Part shown: positions 15,840 to 25,015 of the stretch, one piece after another | Numbering within the stretch: position 1 is the stretch's first letter | How the letters are laid out: each line of letters begins with the position of its first letter | Assembly: GCA_022709405.1 (NCBI GenBank) | Contig: JAKLIV010000025.1 | Coordinates: 1-33,362, forward strand | From: Spirochaetota bacterium | GTDB taxonomy: Bacteria; Spirochaetota; UBA4802; UBA5550 | Direction: 5' to 3' | Length of the DNA stretch: 33,362 nt | Program-made: the position numbers and the translations under genes | Notes under the pieces: generated by a model | What the model saw: the letters and a program-made list of their open reading frames with translations, nothing else | What the model was told of the DNA's origin: nothing | Database searches by the model: none

Positions 15840-17333
15840 TTACAGGTCTTCAATCCTATAGTCAGAATCAGTGAGATCATAAGGGTGAACGGTTCCTTCT
15901 TCTACGCTTCCCTCCTCAAATTGCGTAGTCATACTGGCAACGATAGGATAATACCGCCTGGCCACGGCATTGGTGCGTTTTACATCCAGAGAGGTTTCCG
16001 GGGACCTGCCGCCCGAATCAAGATTGAGAAGCATGATCTCCCCCTGTTCATCATACGAAAATGAACGGCCCAGAACAGTAAATCCTCCGTATGAATTACC
16101 GATTACGGCATCCGCTTTCTCGATGAAGGACAAGCGCTCCGGTATGCTGCCCTTGTTGTCGTCGTCGTACGAGGTAGCCCACTGGAGCGTCCCGTCGGCT
16201 TTCAGCCTGAGCAGCCATATCCAGGAATCATCTACCGCGACGGGTTCTGAATCATCCCCCATATCTTTTTCATACTCAATCATGCTTTCGCCGAGGATGG
16301 CATACCCGCCATCAGGAGTCTTTATCACGGACACGCCGAAATCGCAAATATCACCGACGAGGTACAATGAGCGCCCGAATGTCCTGCACCACTGGATCCT
16401 GCCGCGCGTGTCGAGTTTCATTACCGCGATATCGGTGTCACGGTCGGTGTAAAGGAGCTGTTCAAGTGGACTCGACTCGGTCTGTCCTGCAAGAATGAAT
16501 CCGCCATCAGGTGTCTGCACGATGTCATTCATCGACATTGAAGCGTCAAATTTTTCGCCGGACGCATCCAGGAACCCGGCGCGGTAAGGGTTCTCATACG
16601 ATTTCTCCCATTCGATCAAGCCATTCCTGTCAAGTTTACGTAACCTTGTCTGGTATCCACCTTCGGGATTGCACGATTCATCGGCAGAGACCAGGATGTA
16701 TCCGCCCTCGCGGGTCTGCCGTATCTTCGTATTGATGTTCCAGGAACTCTGGTCAAACCGCCTCAGCCACTGAACCCCACCCTGCAAGTCCAGTTTCATG
16801 ACAAACAAGGTTCCGATCGCAATGCAACCGCCATCCCCGGTATTCTCCAAATGCACGATAGCGCCGGCGTCATAATACCTGGCCCATTGCGCATTACCAT
16901 CTGGTGACAGCTTCAGCAGGTAACCATCCCCGGCGAGGAAATATCCCCCATCGGATGACTGGCACACGGAAAAAGAGACATCGTCGTTCACAGTGGCGAA
17001 TCTTTTCTGCCACTGAATGAGGCCGGCCCTGTCGAGTTTTACGATAAGGACATCGATGCCGGACATCTGCGATTCAAGCGGGCAACAGATGACGATTCCA
17101 CCGTCCGAAGTTCTTTGCATCGTCGAAGTGATCCAGTCAGGTGTACCGGCAATGATGCGCTTTATCCAGTTTTGCCTATCAGCATTGACCAGAAAAGCAT
17201 CATCACTGGTGACCGCCGGATTACCGCTATCAGACGCGGAAATACCGTTACCGTCATCACACGAAAGGTTCAGGAAGATGAACAACAGACAGGAGACAAA
17301 CGGTGCAAGCAGTGAGAATCTCGATAATCGCAT
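15840..17333 (-). CDS. Lipoprotein with repeated DGGY/KLDxxGxxQW motifs (beta-propeller-like)
   Basis: This 497-aa protein has a lipoprotein signal (LNLSC, Cys25, then DDGNG). The body is built of about seven repeats of ~50 residues with the pattern [T/S]xDGGY[I/F]xxG ... KLDxxGxIQWxxxF, for example DGGYFLAGDGYLLKLSPDGN and DGGFILAGQTESS. Such repeats are typical of secreted delta-60-like or propeller-like proteins of unknown function and suggest a stacked beta or propeller fold exposed outside the cytoplasm. No catalytic motif is visible. ATG 17333 is preferred to a TTG six bases earlier because GGAGG is 8 nt before it. It is divergent from the CapA-like gene. Confidence 0.8.
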   Translation of the reverse strand: MRLSRFSLLAPFVSCLLFIFLNLSCDDGNGISASDSGNPAVTSDDAFLVNADRQNWIKRIIAGTPDWITSTMQRTSDGGIVICCPLESQMSGIDVLIVKLDRAGLIQWQKRFATVNDDVSFSVCQSSDGGYFLAGDGYLLKLSPDGNAQWARYYDAGAIVHLENTGDGGCIAIGTLFVMKLDLQGGVQWLRRFDQSSWNINTKIRQTREGGYILVSADESCNPEGGYQTRLRKLDRNGLIEWEKSYENPYRAGFLDASGEKFDASMSMNDIVQTPDGGFILAGQTESSPLEQLLYTDRDTDIAVMKLDTRGRIQWCRTFGRSLYLVGDICDFGVSVIKTPDGGYAILGESMIEYEKDMGDDSEPVAVDDSWIWLLRLKADGTLQWATSYDDDNKGSIPERLSFIEKADAVIGNSYGGFTVLGRSFSYDEQGEIMLLNLDSGGRSPETSLDVKRTNAVARRYYPIVASMTTQFEEGSVEEGTVHPYDLTDSDYRIEDL

Positions 17334-17375
17334 TTTCAATACCTCCCCCGATCATTTAACAATTTTTATTTTTTG

Positions 17376-17426
17376 TATAATTTCTCTATAATATCAGTAT
17401 AATTGCAAGCAAATTTAGAGTATAAT
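17376..17426. promoter_or_regulatory. Tandem TATAAT boxes, three phased at 11 bp
   Basis: In the 242-bp divergent spacer, exact TATAAT occurs on the plus strand at 17376, 17387 and 17398 (11-bp steps) and again at 17421. No good -35 pairs with them at 16-18 bp. They may be plus-strand -10 elements, a DNA-bending A/T array, or a chance product of AT-rich sequence. Confidence 0.35.
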
Positions 17427-17517
17427 CATCAGATCAAGATCGTCGAGTCTTTTACCACAAGATTCAAGATCAAATTTCATTTTCCCAAATATTGACTGCG
17501 CAGATTCGTTGAAAGGC

Positions 17518-17533
17518 AAATGATTGATCATTT
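17518..17533. promoter_or_regulatory. Inverted repeat upstream of the CapA-like gene
   Basis: AAATGAT (17518-17524) and ATCATTT (17527-17533) are perfect inverted repeats separated by TG, 42 bp before the start codon at 17576. A TTGACT at 17492-17497 is a possible -35 just upstream. This could be an operator. Confidence 0.35.
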
Positions 17534-17575
17534 ATTTATTGCTATTTTTCGCCGATTGCCCCAGATAAGTCATCC

Positions 17576-18760
17576 ATGCGTATCAGAAAGACAATATCCG
17601 CATTCGCGATCTGCGCCTTTTTGTATATACCCGGAAAGTTGTCCGCAGGACAGATGATCATCTCGTTCACCGGAGACATCATGATGCACAACGCGGTCAA
17701 GGCGTGCGCAGCGGCCCATGACGAAAAGGACCGCGAGGGGAACTCCCTGAACAACGGGGGCTTTGACTATCTCTTCGAAAGCATCGCGCCCAGGCTGCGA
17801 AAATCCGACATCATCGTCGGCAACCTGGAATTCCCGGTTGCCGCCCCTTTCACAAGCAGGGAGATCGTATTCAACTGCCCGCCCGAGGTGCTTCCGGCCC
17901 TGAAAAAGGCCGGTTTCACCATGATGTGCCTGTCAAACAACCATATCCTCGACCAGGGCGTGAACGGCGCAAAGGAAACCCTTGACCGGGTGTTACAGGA
18001 AGGCTTTGACGCGATCGGGGCCGGCATAAACAGGGAAAGTGCGGGTGTCATTAAAAAATCCGGAAACCTCACGGTCGGATTCCTCGCATGCACGGGGATC
18101 ATCAACTACCCGATCCCCTCTCGGGCCAGGAGTTTACACATCAACTGGTTCTATGATGAAGACCAGATGAAAGAAGATATTGTAAAGATGAAAAAAATCG
18201 CCGATTATGTGATACTGTCGGTCCATACGGGCGATGAATACATAACCACACCCAGACCCGAGGACGCGGCGCTCATGAAGAGATACTGCGACGCCGGGGC
18301 CGACTGCATCATAGGCCATCATCCCCACATGCTCCAGCCGTCCGAGCCGTACACGGCTGCCGATGGAAGGCAATGCAGGATTTTTTACAGCCTGGGAAAC
18401 TTCCTCTCGAGCTATTCGATCGACGCAAAAAAAAGCGGGACAGAATTCCTCATCACAAGCGATGAATCGGTGGTGGTCAACCTGCGCATAAGAAAAAACC
18501 CTGTGACAAAAAAAACCAGCGCTGAATTTTCTCTGCTTCCAATTTTAATCGTAAAGGATTATAATGAAAGCAGCGGTATCCATGACATCCATACCGTAGC
18601 GTTGTGCGACCATATAAAACGAGCCAGAAAAAAAGCTCCGGCCGGCAGGGAGATGCCCGGCAGGGAAAACGGACTGACGGTCGCACTGGAAAAAAGGAAT
18701 ATCATCCGGTCGGTCATCCTGGGCAACGGCAGGGTCATAAATATCAGCTTCGACGATTAA
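17576..18760 (+). CDS. CapA/PgsA-family protein (metallophosphatase-like fold), exported
   Basis: This 394-aa protein has an N-terminal signal-like hydrophobic stretch (residues 6-24). It shows the CapA family marks in order: FTGDIMMH (start of the domain), GNLEFPVA, CLSNNHILDQG, SVHTGDEY, IIGHHPHMLQP and IFYSLGNFLSS. The Asp, Asn and His residues of these motifs are placed like those of calcineurin-type phosphoesterases. CapA proteins take part in making poly-gamma-glutamate capsule, but most family members are uncharacterised and no capB/capC genes lie nearby, so the substrate is open. The ribosome site is poor. The STAS gene follows after 14 nt and is probably co-transcribed. Confidence 0.85.
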   Translation: MRIRKTISAFAICAFLYIPGKLSAGQMIISFTGDIMMHNAVKACAAAHDEKDREGNSLNNGGFDYLFESIAPRLRKSDIIVGNLEFPVAAPFTSREIVFNCPPEVLPALKKAGFTMMCLSNNHILDQGVNGAKETLDRVLQEGFDAIGAGINRESAGVIKKSGNLTVGFLACTGIINYPIPSRARSLHINWFYDEDQMKEDIVKMKKIADYVILSVHTGDEYITTPRPEDAALMKRYCDAGADCIIGHHPHMLQPSEPYTAADGRQCRIFYSLGNFLSSYSIDAKKSGTEFLITSDESVVVNLRIRKNPVTKKTSAEFSLLPILIVKDYNESSGIHDIHTVALCDHIKRARKKAPAGREMPGRENGLTVALEKRNIIRSVILGNGRVINISFDD

Positions 18761-18774
18761 AGAAGAGGAAAACA

Positions 18775-19155
18775 ATGTCGAGCATACATATTTCCAAGAG
18801 AACAAAATACGGATACGATATTTTCGATATCGAAGGCGAGATTTCGTTCGACGATTCCCGCATGATCGAGGATTACGTCAAGGAAAACGCGACGGGCGAA
18901 TATCCCAGCGTCATCCTCAACCTGGCGCGCGTGCCGTTCATCAACAGCTCGGCGCTGGCTTTTTTCGTCAAGCTCATGCAGGCGCTCAGCGAGCGCAAGA
19001 TATCGATGTATCTCATGAACGCCAATGAAACCATCCAGGGACTTCTCGACATCACCGGGACGACCCGCCATTTCAGGATCATAAAAAACGAAGACTCGCT
19101 GACCGACAACGTGAAGATGAAAGAGCTCGACAGGGCGCTTGACCTCGATGAATAA
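18775..19155 (+). CDS. STAS-domain anti-sigma-factor antagonist
   Basis: This 126-aa single STAS domain resembles SpoIIAA/RsbV proteins: YDIFDIEGEISFDDSRMI, then SVILNLARVPFINSSALAFF, where the double Ser corresponds to the phosphorylation site (usual form DSSG; here NSSA). The last third reads ISMYLMNANETIQGLLDITG and FRIIKNEDSL, as expected for the STAS fold. Such proteins are switched off by a kinase and release sigma factors or other partners when dephosphorylated. No RsbW-type kinase or sigma gene is in the window. ATG 18775 has GAGG 7 nt upstream; a longer frame upstream overlaps the CapA-like gene and is not credible. Confidence 0.88.
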   Translation: MSSIHISKRTKYGYDIFDIEGEISFDDSRMIEDYVKENATGEYPSVILNLARVPFINSSALAFFVKLMQALSERKISMYLMNANETIQGLLDITGTTRHFRIIKNEDSLTDNVKMKELDRALDLDE

Positions 19156-19156
19156 G

Positions 19157-19176
19157 CGGGTCCGCATCAGGACCCG
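19157..19176. terminator. Hairpin between convergent STAS and RtcA-like genes
   Basis: CGGGTCC (19157-19163) / GGACCCG (19170-19176) form a perfect 7-bp stem with a 6-nt loop that contains the stop codon of the minus-strand gene. No T-tract follows on either strand, so termination strength is doubtful. Confidence 0.4.
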
Positions 19177-20156
19177 GAGATTAAATCCGACAGCCGAAGA
19201 GATTCCCTTAAAAGGGATTCATCGTACCCGGTGTAAGCCAATCCGGGCAGGCATGCGCACCTGAAGGGGACAAGCTCCCGTGTGAGAGAAACGGGCGCCG
19301 GGCCGCCTGAAAGAAAATCTCCGACCCCGCGCATGAACGCCGATATCGACGAGGCCAGCATGTCGGCCTCGAAGATGAAATCCCCGCGCCAGTCGTACAT
19401 CTCCATGTCCCGGTGAAGGACCATCATGTCGTCGCCGCACCTGACATAGGCGAGCGCAGTGTTGCCGAATCCGTCTGCATCGCGTATTTCAAGTATCGAG
19501 ACTTTTCCCTCGGGCAGTCCCAGGCCCTCCCTTATCGTCTCGACCTCACGGCGCGCGAGGTCGACGCTTGCCCGCGCGATGAACACCCGCACCCCCTCGA
19601 CCGACCGCGCGCCCGAAAAAAGCGCGCCCGCATCGCAGGCCTTCTGCTCCGCCGGATAGGCGCGCGCCTCCATCATCCCCCCGCCCGAGCCGTAGAACCC
19701 GAAACGGCCGAGGGTCAGGCTCGCGTACAGGCCGGATTTTTCGAGCGTCGGAAGCAGCGTCTCCTTGATGAACGCGGTCGGATACGAATGCGGCGAATGC
19801 GTCACGCCGCGAAAATTGACCACGGTGCGGAAGTCGTTTTTGAAAAGAGCCGGGAGCAGGAACAGCAGCACCTCGACAGCTGATGAGAAAGGCCCCGTTT
19901 CAAGAAAAAACGTCCCGGTCCGTGGAGCTGCAGGCTCGAACAAAATGTCGCCGCCCGAAATGTCAAGCGAACCTGCGCCGAGCGCCAGGCAGGCGGTCCT
20001 GATATCTTCATAAACAGGGGTGTATTTTGGATTATTTTCCAGAAATCCGGCGCCTCCGGTTATCACGACCGGTTTCAGGCATGCAAGCGAGACCGCCAGG
20101 CACTGGCGCAGGGCCACCCAGTCGGGACGTTCGGGGGATACGGCCAGGGCCGCCAT
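19167..20156 (-). CDS. RNA 3'-phosphate cyclase-like (RtcA/Rcl1 fold) protein, probably without cyclase activity
   Basis: This 329-aa protein has RtcA-family features: LGAGSLDISGGDILFEP, then NFRGVTHSPHSYPTAFIKE and GRFGFYGSGGG, which match the conserved GGT...P-H/P-P...LP and R-GFYP-GGG blocks. Two things differ from active cyclases. The N-terminal GEGGGQ-type segment is replaced by ERPDWVALRQ, and the C-terminal stretch that in E. coli RtcA holds the adenylated His reads APVSLTRELVPFRCA, with no His. It may bind RNA ends without cyclising them, as the eukaryotic relative Rcl1 does; this is inference. ATG 20156 directly follows the serS stop (TAG-ATG), so translation is probably coupled to serS. 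Confidence 0.75.
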   Translation of the reverse strand: MAALAVSPERPDWVALRQCLAVSLACLKPVVITGGAGFLENNPKYTPVYEDIRTACLALGAGSLDISGGDILFEPAAPRTGTFFLETGPFSSAVEVLLFLLPALFKNDFRTVVNFRGVTHSPHSYPTAFIKETLLPTLEKSGLYASLTLGRFGFYGSGGGMMEARAYPAEQKACDAGALFSGARSVEGVRVFIARASVDLARREVETIREGLGLPEGKVSILEIRDADGFGNTALAYVRCGDDMMVLHRDMEMYDWRGDFIFEADMLASSISAFMRGVGDFLSGGPAPVSLTRELVPFRCACLPGLAYTGYDESLLRESLRLSDLISGS

Positions 20157-21416
20157 CTACTTGAGGTACGGCTTGAGCGCGTCGGGTATGCCGATGGAGC
20201 CGTCATCCTTCTGGTAGTTCTCCATTACGGCCGCAAGGGTCCTGCCGGCAGCGAGGCCCGATCCGTTCAGGGTGTGCAGGTAGGCGGCCTTGTCGCCCTT
20301 GCTCTTGCGGTAGCGTATCTTCGCCCTGCGCGCCTGGTAATCGACGAAATTCGAGCAGGACGATATCTCCATGTAGCGGTCGAGCCCGGGCATCCACACC
20401 TCGATGTCGTATGTCTTGGCTGACGACGCCGAAGTGTCGGCGCTGCACAGGAGAACCACGCGGTAATGCAGGTTGAGCCTCTTCAGCACTTCCTCGGCGT
20501 TGGCCACGAGCTTCTCGAGCTCGTCAAACGACGTCTCGGGATCGACGAATTTCACGAGCTCAACCTTCTGGAACTGGTGCACGCGCACGAGGCCCCTGGT
20601 GTCGCGGCCGGCAGCCCCGGCCTCGCGCCTGAAACAGGCCGACTGCATGGTCACGTACACCGGCATGTTTTCGCCTTCGAGTATCTCGTCGCGGTACAGG
20701 TTGGTGAGCGTCACTTCCGCGGTGGGGATGAGTGAAAGGCCGTCGCGCTCGATGCGGTAGTACTCGTCCATGAACTTGGGGTACTGGCCGGTGCCGATCA
20801 TGCTTTCGTCGTTCACGATGTAAGGGCCGAATATCTCGGTGTAGCCGTGCTCGGTCGTGTGCAGGTCGAGCATGAAGTTGATGATGGCGCGCTCGAGCCT
20901 GGCCGCCAGCCCGCGGTACACGTAAAAACGCGCTCCCGCGATCTTGACTCCGCGCTCGAAGTCGAGGATGCCGGCATCGGCGCCCAGGTCGAAATGGGCC
21001 TTCGGGGCGAAGGGAAATTTCGGCTTCTCGCCCCAGGTGCGCACAACGACATTGTCCTGTTCTCCCTTGCCGTCGGGCACTGATTTATCGAGCATGTTCG
21101 GGATGGAGAGGTGCATCTCGTTGAACCGTTCGTTGAGGACATTCGACCGGTCGGCCAGCTCCTTGATGGTATCGCCGATCCCCTGCACCTCCTTCATTAT
21201 CTGCGATGCGTCCCCGCCCTGCGACTTGATCTTCCCGACTTCCTTGGACAGGGAGTTTCTTTTCTCCCTTAGCTCGTCGGTCCGGGTGATGATCTCCCTG
21301 CGCTCGCGGTCGACGGCCTCGAGCTCTGCGATGTCGACGACACCCGCCATGTTCCGCTTGAGGAGCATTTCCTTTATACCTGCAAGGTCTTCACGGATTA
21401 TTCGGGGGTCGATCAT
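20157..21416 (-). CDS. serS: Seryl-tRNA synthetase
   Basis: This 419-aa class II synthetase charges tRNA-Ser with serine. It has the N-terminal antiparallel coiled coil (~30-100) that grips the long variable arm of tRNA-Ser, motif 2 region ACFRREAGAAGRDTRGLVRV, and the serine-specific motif 3 region MEISSCSNFVDYQARR with GSGLAAGRTLAA. The length is that of bacterial enzymes. GAGGTG lies 5 nt before ATG 21416. The RtcA-like gene starts at the very next base after its stop codon, and a tRNA-Phe gene lies 142 nt upstream on the same strand. Confidence 0.96.
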   Translation of the reverse strand: MIDPRIIREDLAGIKEMLLKRNMAGVVDIAELEAVDRERREIITRTDELREKRNSLSKEVGKIKSQGGDASQIMKEVQGIGDTIKELADRSNVLNERFNEMHLSIPNMLDKSVPDGKGEQDNVVVRTWGEKPKFPFAPKAHFDLGADAGILDFERGVKIAGARFYVYRGLAARLERAIINFMLDLHTTEHGYTEIFGPYIVNDESMIGTGQYPKFMDEYYRIERDGLSLIPTAEVTLTNLYRDEILEGENMPVYVTMQSACFRREAGAAGRDTRGLVRVHQFQKVELVKFVDPETSFDELEKLVANAEEVLKRLNLHYRVVLLCSADTSASSAKTYDIEVWMPGLDRYMEISSCSNFVDYQARRAKIRYRKSKGDKAAYLHTLNGSGLAAGRTLAAVMENYQKDDGSIGIPDALKPYLK

Positions 21417-21459
21417 GGCGGCACCTCATTAATGGATAATAGGAGTTGACAACAGTATC

Positions 21460-21488
21460 CAGATAATGAGCCACTATTAATTTGTCAA
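21460..21488 (-). promoter_or_regulatory. Candidate serS promoter
   Basis: On the minus strand TTGACA (21488-21483) is 17 bp from TATCTG (21465-21460), a 3-of-6 match to the -10 consensus. This would start a serS/RtcA-like transcript independent of the upstream tRNA. Confidence 0.4.
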
Positions 21489-21558
21489 GAGGTAAAGTTG
21501 AAACTATATGGATGGCGGATTCGGATTATACTATTCGTCGAAGAAGGATGAACAAATT

Positions 21559-21631
<73 letters not shown>

Positions 21632-21658
21632 ACTTAGAATGAAACACGTTTAATACAT

Positions 21659-22612
21659 ATGAGAAAATTGTCAATAATTTATTTCGCGATATTTTTTTCG
21701 GCATATTTTTTTACGATAGATAGCCACGCCGGAGAAAGACTCGCTGACCATCCATGGGACTACTATTACGAAAAAGGCCGTCTCCAGTTCAGGGGCGAGA
21801 TATACGGCGAAGCGTCGATCAACCTTGAAAAGGCGCTGCGTAAAAACCCGGAAGCATGGGAGGCGGCCGAACTGCTGGGCGACATCCATGTGATCATGAA
21901 CAGGAGGATGAAGGCGCTCGAATGGTACCGGTTGAGCCTGAAAATAAAGGAGGACCGCCCTGACCTTCACTGCAAGGTCGGGGAGCTGTACGAGTTCCAT
22001 GCCGAGAGGGAGCTGGCCCTCAAACACTTCATGCGGGCGGTTGAGATCGACCCGGTCCATGTGCGCGGTAACAGCGACCTCGTGCGCTACTATGTCAGGC
22101 AGGGCAAAAGGGAACTGGCGCGCGAATATTTCCTCAGGAGCTACAACGCCGGAAAGAACAGGGCCGCCCCCTTCATGAAAACGGCCCGCGAAGAGGAGAA
22201 GAAGGGCGACCTCGTTGCGGCGAATTCGTTCTACGAGAAGGCGATCGAGGCGGCCCCGGCCACGATCGAGGCCTATATGGGCGTGTACGAAAATAACCGG
22301 ACCATGGGGAAATTCGGCGCGGCAGTGGGCGCACTCGAGCGGCTTATCTTCGTCAAGCCTGATGAGACGATGGCCCATATCCGCCTCGGGCATCTCTTCC
22401 TGACCAGCACGATCCCGGGAAAGAAAAAGAAGTACTGCCTCGACAGGGCCGCGGCCCATCTTGAGACTGCCCGCGAACTGGACCCGTTGAATCCGCACCC
22501 GTGCTTTATTTTATCGGACCTGTACCGCAGCATCGGGGACGACCTCGCGGCGGAAAAATATCATCGTATGGCCCTTGAGCTGGAGAACAGGAAAGAAAGC
22601 GCAGAAAAATGA
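21659..22612 (+). CDS. Exported TPR-repeat protein
   Basis: This 317-aa protein has a signal peptide (MRKLSIIYFAIFFSAYFF, cleavage near SHA). Six to seven TPR units follow, for example GEASINLEKALRKNPEAW, MKALEWYRLSLKIKEDRP, ALKHFMRAVEIDPVHV, ANSFYEKAIEAAPATI and AAAHLETARELDPLNPHP. It should form a right-handed helical scaffold in the periplasm or on the outer membrane. No enzyme domain is present and partners are unknown. The start has no clear ribosome site and lies only 27 bp from the divergent tRNA-Phe gene, so its promoter must overlap that gene or the transcript must have a very short leader. Confidence 0.82.
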   Translation: MRKLSIIYFAIFFSAYFFTIDSHAGERLADHPWDYYYEKGRLQFRGEIYGEASINLEKALRKNPEAWEAAELLGDIHVIMNRRMKALEWYRLSLKIKEDRPDLHCKVGELYEFHAERELALKHFMRAVEIDPVHVRGNSDLVRYYVRQGKRELAREYFLRSYNAGKNRAAPFMKTAREEEKKGDLVAANSFYEKAIEAAPATIEAYMGVYENNRTMGKFGAAVGALERLIFVKPDETMAHIRLGHLFLTSTIPGKKKKYCLDRAAAHLETARELDPLNPHPCFILSDLYRSIGDDLAAEKYHRMALELENRKESAEK

Positions 22613-22618
22613 ACCCAT

Positions 22619-24022
22619 CTAAGAAAAATCCCCCACTTCGACGACCCTGATATCCCTCCACTTGCCCCCCCGGTAGCGGACGACCAGCGCGAGACAGAAT
22701 ATCAGAAACAGCGAGACAAGGAGCGACCAGCCCGTGATCGCCGAATAATCCAGCACATGCAGCACCACGTACAGCACCGGCACGAAAGTCCAGTGCGCCA
22801 CCACCGACATCATCATGGTGAAGAAGGTGTCCCCGGCTCCGCGCAGGGCCCCGATCAGGGCGATCATCACCGCCTCTGCAAGCACATAGAGTGACGCGAT
22901 TCGTATCATGGTCACGGCCATGGGGTAAGCCTGCGTAAAAACATCCCCTCCCCCCTCAGGGCTGAACACCAGCACAAGGCGGCCGGGGATAAACACGAAC
23001 AAGACGAAAATCAGGGCCGAATAGAAGATACCGGTCTTGATGGCGGACATGGCCGCGCGGTGAGCGATATCGGGCCTGCCGGCGCCCATGTATCGGCCCA
23101 CAAGGCTCGTTACCGCGATCTCGATGCCGAGCAGGGGGATGAAGGAGACCATGTCCCAGTTGAACATGATGGTGCTGGCGGTGGCGACCACGCTTCCCCT
23201 GGTATGAAAAATTAATATCATCGCCGAAAAGGCGAGGAAATTCAGAAAAAGCTCGATGCCGGCGGGATACCCGAACCGCAGCAGCTTCATCATCGCTTCC
23301 CGGTCGAAGCGGAAAGACTTCATGACCGAGAATTCCCTTCTGTTGCGCTTTGCGAGATACAGGCACGCAAGCACCAGAAGAGCGCTCGCCCCGCCGGACA
23401 GGGTGGCGATCGCCGCCCCTTCTATCCCCATGCGGGGGAACCCGAACCGGCCGAAAATCAGCACGTAATCAAGGCCAACATTGACCAGAAGCGCCGAGAT
23501 CGTTGCGGCCATGACCGCCCGGGTCCTGCCGATGCCGGAAAAATAACAGCTCAGGCAGTTGCGCAGCAGGCCGATGGCGATGCCGTACACCAGGATGTTG
23601 AAGTACGCTATCTGAGGCGCTTTCTGTTCGGCGGGGATGTCCATGCCGCCGATCAGGGCCGCAACAGGCGGCCCGCACGCGACAAGTATGGGCGATGCCG
23701 CGATCACGATGAGCATGGCCTGAAACGCAGCCACGGGGCTCATATGCCTGCGGCCCGAGCCGAGATACTGGGCCGCGAGCGCGTTTGAGTAGCCGGTAAG
23801 ACCGATGAAAAAAAACATCATCGTCTGGACAATGACGCCGCCCCCCATTGCGGCGTTCATGTACTCCGGGCCAAGTCCCGCGAGAAAATAGCGGTCGGTG
23901 AAGATCATGAGCCCATCGCATGCGGTGGATACGATCATGGGCAACGCCATGGATATCATTTCCAGAACGCCGCCCTCTCCGGCATGCTTTTGTATGTAGT
24001 TTTCGATGTTCATTGCAGTCAT
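22619..24022 (-). CDS. MATE-family multidrug/cation exporter
   Basis: This 467-aa membrane protein has about 12 segments and the two-fold repeat of MATE transporters. It starts with VLEMISMALPMIVSTACDGL and continues with DRYFLAGLGPEYMNAA and GLTGYSNALAAQYLGSGRR in the first half; the second half has SFIPLLGIEIAVTSLVGRYM-GAGR, matching the conserved GxxxAxxxLVGQxxGAG block. It probably exports drugs or metabolites with Na+ or H+ influx. The start is uncertain: ATG 24022 and ATG 24013 are both possible, and a GTG at 24067 would add 15 residues; none has a good ribosome site. It converges with the TPR gene with 6 bp between the stops. Confidence 0.87.
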   Translation of the reverse strand: MTAMNIENYIQKHAGEGGVLEMISMALPMIVSTACDGLMIFTDRYFLAGLGPEYMNAAMGGGVIVQTMMFFFIGLTGYSNALAAQYLGSGRRHMSPVAAFQAMLIVIAASPILVACGPPVAALIGGMDIPAEQKAPQIAYFNILVYGIAIGLLRNCLSCYFSGIGRTRAVMAATISALLVNVGLDYVLIFGRFGFPRMGIEGAAIATLSGGASALLVLACLYLAKRNRREFSVMKSFRFDREAMMKLLRFGYPAGIELFLNFLAFSAMILIFHTRGSVVATASTIMFNWDMVSFIPLLGIEIAVTSLVGRYMGAGRPDIAHRAAMSAIKTGIFYSALIFVLFVFIPGRLVLVFSPEGGGDVFTQAYPMAVTMIRIASLYVLAEAVMIALIGALRGAGDTFFTMMMSVVAHWTFVPVLYVVLHVLDYSAITGWSLLVSLFLIFCLALVVRYRGGKWRDIRVVEVGDFS

Positions 24023-24204
24023 GAATCCGCGCGGGCTGACGAGCGCTTCTTTAATACCCGGGGCCACACAGAATTTCGCCTCAACCGGTTTTTGTCAAGG
24101 AAATATCTTCGATAATTTATTGTATTGCTTTTATTCCCTGCAGGAATATACTTACATCATCTCCCATGCAACAATTCTGATAAACCGAAAATGCGAGGTT
24201 CGCC

Positions 24205-25002
24205 ATGAAGAAAAAGACTTTATACGCAATCGCTTATTGCCTCTCGCTCATTTCAGTTCTGACGGCCGGCGGCGACAAGCCCGTATTCTACCAGCTCATC
24301 TACAACGCCGACAATGTCGCAGGGACCGTATCGATAAACGGATTTACGATCGCCGAACTGGACGGGCAGTCAGGGTCGGGCAGCGCCTCGCTGAATGTCT
24401 GGCTCACAGGTGAAAACGAGATAAGCGCCGACGTGAAAAAATCCGACGGAGAGCAGCCGTGTTCGTTCTCGGTCGGCCTTTCAAAAATGTCGGCAGGGGA
24501 TATCGTCGACACAATGGGCAAGGGAAACGTATTTTCCATCGAAAAAACAGATGCGGATTTCAAAGCGGGAAAAACGGTTACAGTGACGAAAAAATTCAAA
24601 TCAGCCCTGAATTTCAGCAGCCACCTTGCAAAAACGCAGGCTGCAGACGAAAAGGAAATCATCGCTTACGCGGTAAAGATTCACGGCCTGTTTGCCAAAA
24701 AGGACGCGAACGCGATCATCAGGGAGTTCTCGGTCAAGCTCGAAGACTATGATACTGCCTTTTCATCCAGCGGATCAGCCGGCGAATTCAAATCGATGCT
24801 TACAGACGAGATATTGAAAGGAAAGGTCGAAAAGCTCGATACGGTGAAATTGAAACTTATCAAGGAAGGCCCCTCAGGCTGCATATGGCGCGTAGTCCAG
24901 GGTACAAACGAACTCATCAGGATCGTACTTCCTGACGGCGGGATCATGGAGATGCCCGTGTATATCGGAAAAATCAACGGAGAGATGAAGGTCGTGAGAT
25001 AA
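24205..25002 (+). CDS. Exported protein of unknown function
   Basis: I do not recognise this 265-aa protein. It has a signal peptide (MKKKTLYAIAYCLSLISVL, likely cleaved near TAGG). The first part (residues 25-145) looks beta-rich (YNADNVAGTVSINGF, SASLNVWLTGENEISADV), like an immunoglobulin-type or carbohydrate-binding-type fold. A helical middle (ADEKEIIAYAVKIHGLF) and a second alpha/beta part with similarity in outline to nuclear-transport-factor-like domains follow (residues ~150-260); this fold remark is only an impression. Only two Cys are present. GAGG lies 7 nt before ATG 24205. It stands alone and converges with the kinase gene ending at 25040. Confidence 0.7.
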   Translation: MKKKTLYAIAYCLSLISVLTAGGDKPVFYQLIYNADNVAGTVSINGFTIAELDGQSGSGSASLNVWLTGENEISADVKKSDGEQPCSFSVGLSKMSAGDIVDTMGKGNVFSIEKTDADFKAGKTVTVTKKFKSALNFSSHLAKTQAADEKEIIAYAVKIHGLFAKKDANAIIREFSVKLEDYDTAFSSSGSAGEFKSMLTDEILKGKVEKLDTVKLKLIKEGPSGCIWRVVQGTNELIRIVLPDGGIMEMPVYIGKINGEMKVVR

Positions 25003-25015
25003 AGAACGGGCTTTG

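Noticed and set aside
18604..18774. Longer N-terminus for the STAS gene
   Set aside because: It would overlap the CapA-like coding region and is Lys/Arg/Gly-rich; ATG 18775 has a proper GAGG site and starts the domain.
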